Origin: G965207345 sp965207345 | Lineage (GTDB): Bacteria; Pseudomonadota; Gammaproteobacteria; PS1; Pseudothioglobaceae | Assembly: GCA_965207345.1 (NCBI GenBank) | Contig: OZ242280.1 | Location: 310,001-374,000, forward strand | DNA: 64,000 bases | Direction of reading: 5' to 3' | Shown: piece by piece, positions 24,298-33,599 of the stretch | Layout of the letters: the number at the start of each line of letters is the position of its first letter | How positions within the stretch are numbered: position 1 is the first letter of the stretch | The notes under the pieces: generated by a model | What the model was told of the DNA's origin: nothing | The model's input: only the letters and a program-made list of their open reading frames with translations | The model's database searches: none | Program-made: the position numbers and the translations under genes

Positions 24298-25674
24298 TTA
24301 GCTTTTAATTACCAACATCTTGCCTTCACACATATCTCGCATAGTATAACCAATACCACCTGTTGAGTAACCTGAATGGCGACGCCCAGCAAAAGGCATC
24401 CAATCTGTTCTAAAAACGCTGTAATCATTAATCATCACTGCTGAGGCATCCAATTTTTTAGCATTATTCATTGCAAAATGAATATCATCGCTAAAAATTG
24501 CTGCTTGAAACGCAACATCCAAGCTATTTGCAATTTTAATTGCTACGTCAACGTCATCATAGGCATAGATACAAACTACAGGACCGAAAATCTCATGCGT
24601 GGAAACTTTAGAATTAAGGCTTGGATTAAGCAAAACAGTCGGTGCAAATGAAGTTTCACCAAGACGCTCACCGCCTGATAATAACTCTGCACCTTCAGAT
24701 ATTGCTCCATCCACCCAAGCTGCTACTCTTTCTACTTCCCTCGGTAAAATAAGAGGGCCAACTTCAGTGTCTGGCAAAATTGCATCACCAACTTTGAGTG
24801 TTTTTGCTTTTTCTGCAAGTTTTTGTGCAATAGTGCGTGTCATACTTTTCGGCACAAAAACGCGTTGCGTTGACACACAAACTTGCCCTGCGTGATAAAA
24901 AGCTGCTTTACTAAGACCGTTTATAAAACCATCAATATCTCGATGACTATGGAAAATAAGTGGTGCAGCACCGCCATGTTCTAGGGAACAACGCACCCCT
25001 GCGCTAAGTTTGGAACGCAAATACCAGCCAACGTGTGCTGAACCGATAAAGCTGAAGAAATTTATGCGGTTATCTGTTACCAATTTTTCAGCATCAGAAA
25101 CACCACACACACAAACTTGTAACCAACCAGGAGTTAAACCTGCCTTTTCTACTAAGCGCACAAAATTAAGACAAGAAAGTGGTGTCTGCTCAGCAGGTTT
25201 TACGATCACAGGACAACCGGTTGCAATAGCAGGCACAACTTGATGCACAATTAGATTAAGCGGGTGATTAAATGCACTCACCGCGACCACAATGCCAATT
25301 GGTTCAGGGATTGTAAATGCTATTCTGTCTGCACCTGCTGGTGTTAAATCCATTGGAATTTGCACACCACGCATTGTGCGAATTTCACTCACTGCAAGCT
25401 TAACACCATCAATTGCCCGACTAACTTCTACTTGTGCGTCTAAGAGCGGTTTACCGCCCTCATTAGCGATTAATTGTGCCAAATTATTTGATTCATCAAG
25501 AAGCAATACTGCTAATTTTTCAAGCACAGCAATGCGTTCATAAGCAGGTAAACCTTGTCTATTATTTAAATGTAGAGCGTGTGCAATACTAAGTTTTTTT
25601 TCAATTTCCTCACCACTATCTAGGGCAATTTTTTCTAATAACGCACCAGTATAAGCTTGTTTCACTGTTAACAT
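24298..25674 (-). CDS. NAD(P)-dependent aldehyde dehydrogenase
   Basis: This 458-aa member of the aldehyde dehydrogenase superfamily oxidises an aldehyde to its acid. Signatures are IPEPIGIVVAVSAFNHPLN, PVIVKPAEQTPLSCL, the catalytic Glu motif LEHGGAAPLIF, the catalytic cysteine in FYHAGQVCVSTQRVFVPKS, HEIFGPVVCIY and PFAGRRHSGYS. A GGAGAGAAT ribosome site directly before 25674 supports that ATG over an upstream one at 25707. The substrate cannot be told from the sequence; the overall type is near phosphonoacetaldehyde or lactaldehyde dehydrogenases. It follows the redoxin gene by 34 bases on the same strand. Confidence 0.9.
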   Translation of the reverse strand: MLTVKQAYTGALLEKIALDSGEEIEKKLSIAHALHLNNRQGLPAYERIAVLEKLAVLLLDESNNLAQLIANEGGKPLLDAQVEVSRAIDGVKLAVSEIRTMRGVQIPMDLTPAGADRIAFTIPEPIGIVVAVSAFNHPLNLIVHQVVPAIATGCPVIVKPAEQTPLSCLNFVRLVEKAGLTPGWLQVCVCGVSDAEKLVTDNRINFFSFIGSAHVGWYLRSKLSAGVRCSLEHGGAAPLIFHSHRDIDGFINGLSKAAFYHAGQVCVSTQRVFVPKSMTRTIAQKLAEKAKTLKVGDAILPDTEVGPLILPREVERVAAWVDGAISEGAELLSGGERLGETSFAPTVLLNPSLNSKVSTHEIFGPVVCIYAYDDVDVAIKIANSLDVAFQAAIFSDDIHFAMNNAKKLDASAVMINDYSVFRTDWMPFAGRRHSGYSTGGIGYTMRDMCEGKMLVIKS

Positions 25675-25708
25675 ATTCTCTCCTTTGTAACAAAATATAG
25701 GAAACACA

Positions 25709-26263
25709 TTATGCTTTTATCCATTTAATCGAACACCCCATACTCGAAATTTGTTCCTTAGGTCCCTTTCCTTTTTCACTTACTTGCTTCATTGCTAAAA
25801 ATAAATCACGTCGCGCATGCGCTATGCTTTCTTTACGCGAAGCATCTAAGCGACCACGATATTGCAATTTTAAATCTTTATTATAGCCAAAAAAATCTGG
25901 CGTGCATACCGCGCCAAATGCTTTAGCAACTGCTTGTATTTCGTCTATAACATAAGGAAATGGAAAATTAAATGTGTGTGCTACTTTTTTCATATTCTCA
26001 AAACTATCCTCTGTGTATTCACTTGGATCATTGGACATAATCGCAACAGAATTAACACCAAGTACTTTTAGTGCTTTAGCATCGCGAATAATTTTATCCC
26101 GAATTGAGCGCACATAAGGGCAATGATTGCAAATAAACATCACAAGCAATCCCTTTGCACCAAGACAGTCTGCTAAAGTATGCATTTTTCCGTCTGTGCC
26201 TAGCAAATTAAAATCAGGGGCAGATGCGTTAAAATCGCAAATCGGCGTTTCTGTTCTAACCAT
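25709..26263 (-). CDS. Thioredoxin-like redoxin (AhpC/TSA-type) protein
   Basis: This 184-aa cytosolic protein has a thioredoxin fold of the AhpC/TSA-like redoxin group: PICDFNASAPDFNLLGTDGK, ICNHCPYVRSIRDKII with a CxxC-like CNHC, VNSVAIMSNDPSEYTEDSFE, FPYVIDEIQAVAKAFGAVCT, PDFFGYNKDLKLQYRGRLDA. The CNHCPYV motif and the PDFF region are typical of a common bacterial thioredoxin family with no defined reaction; reduction of peroxides or disulfides is likely. A GGAGGAAAT ribosome site precedes the ATG. It is the first gene of a pair with the aldehyde dehydrogenase. Confidence 0.88.
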   Translation of the reverse strand: MVRTETPICDFNASAPDFNLLGTDGKMHTLADCLGAKGLLVMFICNHCPYVRSIRDKIIRDAKALKVLGVNSVAIMSNDPSEYTEDSFENMKKVAHTFNFPFPYVIDEIQAVAKAFGAVCTPDFFGYNKDLKLQYRGRLDASRKESIAHARRDLFLAMKQVSEKGKGPKEQISSMGCSIKWIKA

Positions 26264-26456
26264 ATTTCCTCCACACTCATTTTAAAATATTATCAATAAA
26301 ATTCTTTACTAACATCTTTTACTAAAGCCATTTTACCTGAGATATATTCTACCGTGAATTCCAACAGGATAAAAAATTCTTTTAAAAAAGCGTATCATAT
26401 GCACTTCTGATGAAATGGTGTATGTAGCAAAAAATAAGTAACTAAAATTAACAGAT

Positions 26457-27242
26457 ATGTCAAAGAATAATACAAAATGGATTATTAAAATTGGCAGTTC
26501 ACTATTAACTAATAATGGCAAAGGCCTGGATAAAAGTGTAATTGAAAACTGGGTTTCACAAATCGTAAGCCTTAAGAAAAAATGGCATATTGATGTTATT
26601 TTGGTTTCTAGTGGTGCTATTACTGAGGGAATGAAACGTTTAGGCTGGAAGCAGCGTCCAGACAATATTTATAAATTACAAGCGGCGGCGGCGGTTGGAC
26701 AAATGGGTCTCATTGAAGCTTATGAGCACAGTTTTTCTCTGCATAAAATACACACTGCACAAATTTTGCTAACGCATGATAATCTTAAAAATTCTAAGCG
26801 CTATGATAATATCCGCAACACTTTAATCCAACTTTTATCTATGAAAGTTGTGCCCGTTATTAATGAAAACGATACTGTTTCTACAGAGGAAATTTGCTTT
26901 GGTGATAATGATATACTTGCTGCTTTGGTTGCAAATCTTATTGATGCAGACAAATTGATTATTCTGACAGACCAGGTAGGAATTTTTGATGCCGACCCAC
27001 GTTTTGTTAAAAATGCAAGACTCATCAAAAACATTAGTATACAAAACCCAATCTTAAAACGAGTCGCAAGCAAAATGGGCGGGCATTTCGGACGCGGCGG
27101 AATGTATTCTAAAGTAATCGCTGCCGAGCAAGCAAAAATCTCTAATACCAAAACACATGTTGTATCTGGGAAAAGCCCATCAGCACTAATTAAAATTGCA
27201 GAAAATAAACCAATTGGCACAATAATCTCTGATACACAATAA
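26457..27242 (+). CDS. proB: Glutamate 5-kinase (short form)
   Basis: ProB phosphorylates glutamate at the gamma carboxyl as the first step of proline synthesis. The amino-acid kinase domain is complete: WIIKIGSSLLTNNGKGLD, ILVSSGAITEGMKRLGW, KLQAAAAVGQMGLIEAYE, NENDTVSTEEICFGDNDILA and ILTDQVGIFDADPR, ending with GRGGMYSKVIAAEQAK. At 261 aa it lacks the C-terminal PUA domain of the roughly 370-aa E. coli enzyme. Short ProB proteins without PUA are known. The proA gene is not adjacent. Confidence 0.93.
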   Translation: MSKNNTKWIIKIGSSLLTNNGKGLDKSVIENWVSQIVSLKKKWHIDVILVSSGAITEGMKRLGWKQRPDNIYKLQAAAAVGQMGLIEAYEHSFSLHKIHTAQILLTHDNLKNSKRYDNIRNTLIQLLSMKVVPVINENDTVSTEEICFGDNDILAALVANLIDADKLIILTDQVGIFDADPRFVKNARLIKNISIQNPILKRVASKMGGHFGRGGMYSKVIAAEQAKISNTKTHVVSGKSPSALIKIAENKPIGTIISDTQ

Positions 27243-27384
27243 CCTTGTGCATAGCAAAATATTCATAACGTATCACCTTATTTTGTATTAGATTTTCGCC
27301 TTAGATAATTGTCCAGTTTTTGATTTTCGTTTATCAACTACGTTTTATATTTTTTTATCTTTAGAAAATATTTCTCCGAGTAAT

Positions 27385-28164
27385 TTAATTATCTAACATC
27401 CATTCATACGATGTATTTTTTAGTATGGTTTTAATTTCTACAAAATTTTCAAGCATCTCGTTATAACTAAATGCATTAGTGCGCTTAAATATAATCTTAG
27501 GCTCTTCAATAGTTATTCTAAGAAAAGTGCATACTTTCTCATAAGCAACTCTTGGATTTTCCAAAATATCATCTTCATAAGTGAGATACAATGCAATATC
27601 TTTTTTTAAATTATTTTTTAATTGCTCATATTGTCTATCTATTGACTTAAAATGCTCTAATAATGACTTTCCTCTAAAAGCATTATTTACATCAATCTTA
27701 ATTTTTGTTGCCAGAGTTATGCTCTCTTTTAAATGATATTTTTTTAGTTTTCTGCCAACATGAATAGAAATAAGATATCTAAGGTAATTTTTTCTGTGTA
27801 CGATGATAAATTTACCAAAGTTATTTTCACGCAGTAGAGCAATGTGTTGTCCTAAATCTAAGCCAGTAGTTTCGGATAATTGTGCTGGTAAGTATTTAGT
27901 TGAAATGCTATAAAATCTTGATATTTTTTGATGCATATATGTTTGCATAAATTGCGTTAAAGATACTCCGCAATCTTTATAAAAAGAGGTGTCATCAAAA
28001 ATCTCGCCATCACACACCATATCTGAATGTTGCCCTAACATGTTCTGAAGCACTGTGCTACCACAGCGACCAATAGTGAATATTGCCACACTTTCCTTAC
28101 GTATAAACTTATTAACTAGTGCTCTGACTTTATAAAGGTGAAACTTCCTAGCCCTAAATATCAT
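27385..28164 (-). CDS. Sulfotransferase-family protein
   Basis: This 259-aa protein starts its domain with VAIFTIGRCGSTVLQNMLGQ, the 5'-phosphosulfate-binding loop of PAPS-dependent sulfotransferases, and has FIIVHRKNYLRYLISIHVG as the 3'-phosphate-binding segment with a conserved Arg/Ser region. It resembles bacterial proteins that sulfate glycans or lipids. No signal peptide is visible, so it acts on the cytosolic side. A second sulfotransferase of a different subfamily lies 110 bases upstream on the same strand. The acceptor is unknown; surface polysaccharide is a guess. Confidence 0.78.
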   Translation of the reverse strand: MIFRARKFHLYKVRALVNKFIRKESVAIFTIGRCGSTVLQNMLGQHSDMVCDGEIFDDTSFYKDCGVSLTQFMQTYMHQKISRFYSISTKYLPAQLSETTGLDLGQHIALLRENNFGKFIIVHRKNYLRYLISIHVGRKLKKYHLKESITLATKIKIDVNNAFRGKSLLEHFKSIDRQYEQLKNNLKKDIALYLTYEDDILENPRVAYEKVCTFLRITIEEPKIIFKRTNAFSYNEMLENFVEIKTILKNTSYEWMLDN

Positions 28165-28274
28165 GTGTACTTTCTAAAAAAATCTATCATCATAATTTTA
28201 CCAGCTAATTTTTATGTTAAATTCCTACCTTAGATAATCACATAATTTTTGATTTCTATCTTGATAATAAAAAC

Positions 28275-29213
28275 CTAAAATATTTTCAGATTAAGATTGT
28301 ATAATTTATTCTTAGTCAGCCAAAACCCTCTTTTACTGGTAATTTTTATAAAAGTCCCAATACGCTCTAAATAAAGAAAAAACCATGTTTTCAAAGAAAG
28401 TGATATTTTTTTTTGATAACGTGCTTTTGCCTGTTCTAACTTGTAAAGTGGATTAAGAATACTCACTTTACCTTCCTGTTCAAATTCATAACCTAAGTGT
28501 TCTAAATCTAGAGCATACATTCCTTCAACAAGCTTTTTAGTTTCATTATCATAATAATGACTATAATGCCTCTTTTTATTCTCTGATAGTCTATCTTCTG
28601 AAATATTATACGATTTATATGGTATTTGAGGTAAATTTAAAATATCAAGTAAATTTGCAAAATCTACATCAAAGTTTTCAAATCTAGCAATAAAATCACA
28701 TGGAGCACTATTAAATCGTTTGACATCAAAGTAAGTTTTAGGATTATAATCAAGCAGAAATTTAGTTTGTTCTTTACTATGTTTTTCTTCAAAATAAAGC
28801 TTGCTAAACGGTGTCTTATACACACCGAAGTTTTTCTCTAAATCTATTGTATAACTGCTTGGAATATATCCTTTCGCACCCTCTCTAAGTTCAAGTGTTA
28901 GCTCAATACATTCGCGCATTGTTACATAAGGTAGCATGTTTATTTTTCCATTTCTCATCTTCAATTTATTTCTTCTAAGTCCATCCACATAATAAGAAAC
29001 AAAACGATCAAACGGATTACGCACAAAGCTAAATGTAAAATAGTTGGGGTAAAGATTAATGACTTGTGCAAAATTTTGCATAAAATTCATGTTTGGAAAA
29101 CCCAAAATTCTTTCAGAGTCGGCCGCACCAATTTTCATTAAATAATTTCTAACTGTAGTACCTGCAGTTTTAGGTATATGAATAAAAATATATTTAGATT
29201 TATGGCAAATCAT
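28275..29213 (-). CDS. Sulfotransferase family 2-like protein
   Basis: This protein (312 aa from ATG 29213) shows KYIFIHIPKTAGTTVRNYL, the phosphosulfate loop of the Sulfotransfer_2 family, and FTFSFVRNPFDRFVSYYVDG, its 3'-phosphate motif; LGYEFEQEG lies near the end of the domain. This family includes carbohydrate sulfotransferases. A GTG at 29264, two bases after the cytochrome stop, gives 17 more residues, but the family begins close to MICHKSKYIF. The C-terminal 60 residues are basic and rich in Lys. It sits between the cytochrome c lipoprotein gene and another sulfotransferase gene. Confidence 0.82.
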   Translation of the reverse strand: MICHKSKYIFIHIPKTAGTTVRNYLMKIGAADSERILGFPNMNFMQNFAQVINLYPNYFTFSFVRNPFDRFVSYYVDGLRRNKLKMRNGKINMLPYVTMRECIELTLELREGAKGYIPSSYTIDLEKNFGVYKTPFSKLYFEEKHSKEQTKFLLDYNPKTYFDVKRFNSAPCDFIARFENFDVDFANLLDILNLPQIPYKSYNISEDRLSENKKRHYSHYYDNETKKLVEGMYALDLEHLGYEFEQEGKVSILNPLYKLEQAKARYQKKISLSLKTWFFLYLERIGTFIKITSKRGFWLTKNKLYNLNLKIF

Positions 29214-29266
29214 TACTGTATTTTTAAGTGAGTTGCATACAAATGAATGCAAAACAGATGGCACAA

Positions 29267-29689
29267 TTATTTCAATCCGCCACGTTTAAGCCACGCCTGA
29301 TAGATTTTATCATCCCATTCATTTTGAAAAAAAGCAATTACTGCTTCTTTTTCTGCTGCTGATAATTTATTTTTAAACGCGGGCATTTTACCGCCAAATG
29401 GCACGCCGCCTATATTAATTACCTTTTTCAAGTTTTTAAGTGAATGATGCCAAGCATGCGCTGTGCCATTTATAGGAGGTGGTGAATAAGAACCGTCTGC
29501 AAGCGGTTTTCGCCAATTAGAAAGAATGCCAGCGCCACGAATGCCATGGCAAGAAACACAGTGTCCTTTAAATACCAAGGCACCTTGTGTCACTTGCTTT
29601 TCGCTATACCAGCGACCTGAAATTTTTGGATCACTTCGTCCACAAGCAAATGTTACCAACGCCAATAACATCAAAATAATGGGTTTCAT
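29267..29689 (-). CDS. Class I cytochrome c, predicted lipoprotein
   Basis: This 140-aa protein begins MKPIILMLLALVTFACGRSD, a lipoprotein signal with lipobox TFAC, so it is probably tethered to a membrane on the periplasmic side. Heme attaches at CVSCH; Met ligands are available in GGKMPAF, the usual sixth-ligand region. The segment KLSAAEKEAVIAFFQNEW is typical of single-heme cytochromes c. AAGGAAT precedes ATG 29689; an ATG at 29704 gives an unlikely MKRNK lead. It may carry electrons in sulfur or respiratory oxidation, which is inferred. Confidence 0.9.
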   Translation of the reverse strand: MKPIILMLLALVTFACGRSDPKISGRWYSEKQVTQGALVFKGHCVSCHGIRGAGILSNWRKPLADGSYSPPPINGTAHAWHHSLKNLKKVINIGGVPFGGKMPAFKNKLSAAEKEAVIAFFQNEWDDKIYQAWLKRGGLK

Positions 29690-29704
29690 TTTATTCCTTT
29701 TCAC

Positions 29705-30248
29705 GCTTTATTTATTTTATACTTAAAAGCTATGTATAAATCCAAAAAAATACCGCTCTTTTTCTTAACAGGAAAAGGCATAATTACTAAGGTATTTTAT
29801 CTTTTGTTTTAAGAAAAAAGTTACCTCACAAAATTAATATATTACTTATACTATTAAATATTTTACAGAATAACTGATTTGAGTTATCAGTTAAAAATAT
29901 GAATCATCGTGCTAATGAAAATACAAAATCCTGCCGTTTTAGCAAACACATGGGTTGTCAGCAATTTTAGATGCCTTTGATGTTAAAAGAAAAACACTCT
30001 AATGATATATTGAACTGGCTTAAATTGATAAGCCCAAAGCCCTAAAAACAAAAGCAGGTGCACCTTCCGGGATAGAGAGCTATTATTGATAATTAAATAC
30101 CTATATAAATAGACTTTGTCCTAACTTGGCTAAGAATAAAAACATATCCCCATATTAAAGTCTTTTGCAATCAATGTGATTTAACCTGTGCAAGTATCTC
30201 TAACTACTTGGTAGACTAATTGGCTAATGATAAGGACAAAATGCGCAT
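29705..30248. other. Decayed stretch left of the dispersed repeat
   Basis: This AT-rich region has no intact gene. Between about 29930 and 30230 there are broken plus-strand frames such as KPKALKTKAGAPSG and HIKVFCNQCDLTCASISNY (with a CxxC), split by stops and frame changes. They could be worn transposase or phage DNA, but I cannot name a family. Confidence 0.4.
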
Positions 30249-30484
30249 TTATCTTAAAATAAAAAGATAAATGCTAACTACGGGTGCTTTAATTACATAC
30301 TATGAGATAAATTTATCAATCACTGCGAATATGCTTTAATTGATAGTGATTTATCCAATGAAAGCTAGTTAATTATTTGTTTTAATGTAATGCCAAAGAT
30401 TATATGATGCATTAGGGCAAATAGCACCTTTAAGTATATTAAAATGAATGAAGATAAATATAGAGAAAAGTGTAATAAGGGGTG
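30249..30484. repeat. Dispersed repeat, copy A (about 236 bp)
   Basis: This segment, starting TTATCTTAAAATAAAAAGAT, reappears at 43461-43698 with only scattered base changes and small indels (well over 90 percent alike by eye). Neither copy has an intact open frame or obvious terminal inverted repeats. It is most likely a piece of a decayed mobile element. This copy lies about 130 bases upstream of folK. Confidence 0.85.
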
Positions 30485-30615
30485 GAGGTGTGCAGGCTAT
30501 TGAATAAAACAGTAAAATAGAAAAATATTGGCATATTTTATCATCCTAAGGATTATGTTGAAAAAATAAAAGCTCCTCTAATTTATAATATTTAACTTTG
30601 GTTACAATTAACACC

Positions 30616-31101
30616 ATGCCTCCATTAACGCGAGCATATATCGGTTTGGGTTCAAACCTCAATAATCCTAAAATTCAGCTTAAAAGAGCGTTCAGTGCAC
30701 TTAAAGAGCAAACATATATTAAAATCAGCGCACTATCTAAATACTATATTTCTAAATCACTGCTTAATACATCTCAGCCTGATTATTGTAATGCAGTTGT
30801 GGCAATAGATACTACACTTTCAGCCATTGAGCTTTTAAAAATCTGCCAAGCAATTGAACACGTAGCGGGACGTGTACGCAAAAAGAAATGGGAAGCACGT
30901 ATAATTGATCTAGACATTTTAATATTTGGCAATAAAATTATTCGCACTGAAAAACTCATAATACCGCACGCTGAAATAACAAAACGTGCTTTTGTACTCA
31001 TTCCGCTTTTTGACATTGCACCTGATCTGTACATACCAACTGTAGGAAAACTCTCTGTTTTAATTCATAGTACACATCAAAAAATATTGCGTGTTGATTG
31101 A
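30616..31101 (+). CDS. folK: 2-amino-4-hydroxy-6-hydroxymethyldihydropteridine pyrophosphokinase
   Basis: FolK (HPPK) transfers pyrophosphate from ATP to the pterin in folate synthesis. The 161-aa protein shows RAYIGLGSNLNNPKIQLKRA, SQPDYCNAVVAIDT, RKKKWEARIIDLDILIFGN (the family's RWGPRxxDxDxLxYG motif) and IPHAEITKRAFVLIPLFDI. I start at ATG 30616 and not at the upstream TTG 30598, since family members begin a few residues before YIGLGSN. It heads the run folK-panB-panC-nfuA, a common gammaproteobacterial order. Confidence 0.93.
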   Translation: MPPLTRAYIGLGSNLNNPKIQLKRAFSALKEQTYIKISALSKYYISKSLLNTSQPDYCNAVVAIDTTLSAIELLKICQAIEHVAGRVRKKKWEARIIDLDILIFGNKIIRTEKLIIPHAEITKRAFVLIPLFDIAPDLYIPTVGKLSVLIHSTHQKILRVD

Positions 31102-31158
31102 TGTTTATGGATGATTAATTTGATATATTATTTTTGCATATTTTAAAAACAAAACATC

Positions 31159-31962
31159 ATGAGAGACGAACAAAAAATAAAAATCAAAAAAATATTACGT
31201 ATTCAATCTATGAAGCACAAAGAAAAAATTACTTGCTTGACCGCTTATGATGCACTCATTGCCGAAATGCTAGATGACTTAGGAATTGATATTGCGCTTA
31301 TTGGTGATTCGCTTGGTATGGTAGTTCAAGGTGAAAAAGATACGCTATCAGTTAGTATGTCTGCTATGATTTATCACACAAAATTGGTCGCCCAGAAGTG
31401 CAAGCGCAGTTACGTGATTGCTGATATGCCCTATCAAAGTTATAACACAAACACTACTGCTATAAAAAATGCACAGAAATTAATCTCTGCCGGGGCGGAA
31501 ATGGTCAAACTGGAGGGTGGTAAAAATATTGCGCTAATCATCAAAACACTCCTACAAAATAAAATTAACGTCTGTGCACATTTAGGGCTACAGCCACAAC
31601 ATGTCAAAAAAATTGGCGGATATAAAGTTCAAGGCAGAAGTGAAACAGATGCAAAGAAAATATTAGAGGATGCAAAATTTTTAGAACAATTAGGTATTGG
31701 ATTATTATTATTAGAATGCGTGCCAAGCACACTTGCAAAAAAAATTAGTCAGCACTTAAAAATTCCAGTAATTGGCATTGGTGCAGGCATTTGGTGTGAT
31801 GGTCAGGTTTTAGTTATCACTGATATTCTGGGACTTAGTAAAATGCCCTCTTTTGCCAAAGATTTTTTAAAAGATTATGGTACTATTCAAAATGCAATTC
31901 GTGGCTTTATAGCTGAGGTTAAAAATCATCAATTTCCAACAGAAAAACACAGTTTTAGTTAA
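31159..31962 (+). CDS. panB: 3-methyl-2-oxobutanoate hydroxymethyltransferase
   Basis: PanB adds a hydroxymethyl group from methylene-tetrahydrofolate to ketoisovalerate in pantothenate synthesis. The 267-aa barrel protein shows KITCLTAYDALIAEMLDD, ALIGDSLGMVVQGEKDTL, VIADMPYQSY, GAEMVKLEGG, CAHLGLQPQHVKKIGGYKVQ and IPVIGIGAGIWCDGQVLVI (GIGAGxxxDGQVLV). The extra 15 or so residues before MKHKEKI may be a true N-terminus or an upstream ATG. It is followed by panC after 67 bases. Confidence 0.95.
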   Translation: MRDEQKIKIKKILRIQSMKHKEKITCLTAYDALIAEMLDDLGIDIALIGDSLGMVVQGEKDTLSVSMSAMIYHTKLVAQKCKRSYVIADMPYQSYNTNTTAIKNAQKLISAGAEMVKLEGGKNIALIIKTLLQNKINVCAHLGLQPQHVKKIGGYKVQGRSETDAKKILEDAKFLEQLGIGLLLLECVPSTLAKKISQHLKIPVIGIGAGIWCDGQVLVITDILGLSKMPSFAKDFLKDYGTIQNAIRGFIAEVKNHQFPTEKHSFS

Positions 31963-32029
31963 AAAAAATAATGATTGCTATTTTTAAAAAATATAAATAT
32001 ATACACTATATCCCCTCAGCATATTTGTC

Positions 32030-32872
32030 ATGAAAATATTTAAACGCATAGAAGAAATGCGTATTTTTTGCAAAAAAGCGAGACAAAAACAAAAAACTAT
32101 TGCCTTAGTTGCTACTATGGGCGCTTTGCATAAAGGACATTTAGCGCTTGTTAAAAAAGCAAACACACTGAGTGATGTGGTAGTTGTAAGTATTTTTATT
32201 AATCCAGCACAGTTTGGCAAACATGAAGATTTAAAAACTTATCCACGTAATTTAAAAGAAGATACTGCACTACTAAAATCCTACCATGTTGGTGCGCTAT
32301 TTACACCAAATACAGAAAATATATACCCGCTTGCAGATGGTTTTTATATTAAAGCACCAAGTCTAGCAGAACGTTTTTGCGGCAATAGCCGCCCAGACTT
32401 TTTTCATGGTATTGCACTTATTATGAGTAAATTATTTATTATTACTACGCCAAATATTGCTTTATTTGGTGAAAAAGATTACCAGCAATTACACATTATA
32501 AAAACTCTGGTGCACGATTTTCACTTTGATATTAATATCATTGCTGTGCCCACGCAAAGAGAGAAAGATGGTTTAGCAATGAGTAGCAGAAACCAATACT
32601 TAAGCGTAAAAGAACGCGCTATTGCGCCTAAATTTTATCAAATACTAATTGAAGCGCGTAGAAAATTAAAATGTAGTAGGGAGCTAAATATGGTAAAAAA
32701 AGAGGCATTAATAGCATTAAAATTAAATTTTAAGCCTGATTATTTTGAAATACTCAACAAAGATAGTTTATTAAATTGTGATGAGCATTATCAGATAAAC
32801 TATGATAGTATAATCATCATAGCAGCAGTGATATTAGGCAAAACGCGCTTGATTGATAATATTAAGGTTTGA
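32030..32872 (+). CDS. panC: Pantothenate synthetase
   Basis: PanC ligates pantoate with beta-alanine using ATP. The 280-aa protein carries VATMGALHKGHLALVKKA (the HIGH-like motif), VSIFINPAQFGKHEDLKTYP, FFHGIALIMSKLFIITTP, ALFGEKDYQQLHIIKTLV and the KMSKS-like GLAMSSRNQYLS. It follows panB, and its stop overlaps a minor upstream start of nfuA. An aspartate decarboxylase (panD) for beta-alanine is not next to it. Confidence 0.95.
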   Translation: MKIFKRIEEMRIFCKKARQKQKTIALVATMGALHKGHLALVKKANTLSDVVVVSIFINPAQFGKHEDLKTYPRNLKEDTALLKSYHVGALFTPNTENIYPLADGFYIKAPSLAERFCGNSRPDFFHGIALIMSKLFIITTPNIALFGEKDYQQLHIIKTLVHDFHFDINIIAVPTQREKDGLAMSSRNQYLSVKERAIAPKFYQILIEARRKLKCSRELNMVKKEALIALKLNFKPDYFEILNKDSLLNCDEHYQINYDSIIIIAAVILGKTRLIDNIKV

Positions 32873-32898
32873 CATTAAAGTTTAAAAAGGAGCAAGAT

Positions 32899-33477
32899 AT
32901 GTTTAAAATTGACAAAGAAGCAGAAAAATATATTGCTGATTTATTTAAAAATCAAGAAGATAAGACGCTTGCACTCAAGGTGGATATTACTAAAGCAGGA
33001 ACGCCTATAGCAACGGTGAATTTCAATTTTTGTTTTCCAAAAGATTTACTTCCGAGTTATGAGAAATTTTCTTATCAAGGTTTTGATGTCTATATTGACA
33101 AAAGTAATTTTAATTATTTAAAAGAATCTGAAGTATCACTGAAATTTGATAATTCACAAACAAAACTTACCATTACTGCGCCTAATGCAAAAGGTACAGC
33201 GCCAGATAAAAATGCGCCACTTAATGAAAGAATTGCTTATTTTATCGCTACAGAAGTTAGTCCACAACTTGCATCACATGGCGGTTTTGTTGAATTTATA
33301 CAAATGACTGAGAATAAATCAGTAGTGCTTAATTTTGGCGGTGGCTGCCAAGGTTGTAGCGCAGTTAGTCTTACGCTTAAAAATGGTGTAGAAAGTCAAT
33401 TAAGGACCAAATTTCCGCAAATTAAAGGTGTACTTGATTCAACTGACCACAGCCATAAAGAAAATGCGTATATGTGA
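32899..33477 (+). CDS. nfuA: Fe/S biogenesis protein NfuA
   Basis: NfuA delivers 4Fe-4S clusters to target enzymes. The 192-aa protein has a degenerate A-type N-terminal domain (about residues 1-95) and a C-terminal Nfu domain with GGFVEFIQM and the cluster cysteines in NFGGGCQGCSAVSLTLK. AAGGAG followed by CAAGAT before ATG 32899 fixes the start; a TTG at 32869 overlapping panC is not needed. ErpA, its partner type of carrier, is encoded at 47485. Confidence 0.93.
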   Translation: MFKIDKEAEKYIADLFKNQEDKTLALKVDITKAGTPIATVNFNFCFPKDLLPSYEKFSYQGFDVYIDKSNFNYLKESEVSLKFDNSQTKLTITAPNAKGTAPDKNAPLNERIAYFIATEVSPQLASHGGFVEFIQMTENKSVVLNFGGGCQGCSAVSLTLKNGVESQLRTKFPQIKGVLDSTDHSHKENAYM

Positions 33478-33599
33478 TTTTTTATTTTTTGAATATTTTA
33501 AAAATCATCCAGTTCGTCTAAAATAAAAAACACACATGTTGTTTATACTTAGATATTATTACTTTGTGTGTGTAAAAAAAATCGGCGACAAAGCAAAAA

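Noticed and set aside
29705..30484. A named insertion sequence such as IS1 at the repeat
   Set aside because: I could not match the broken frames to any transposase motif and found no terminal inverted repeats.
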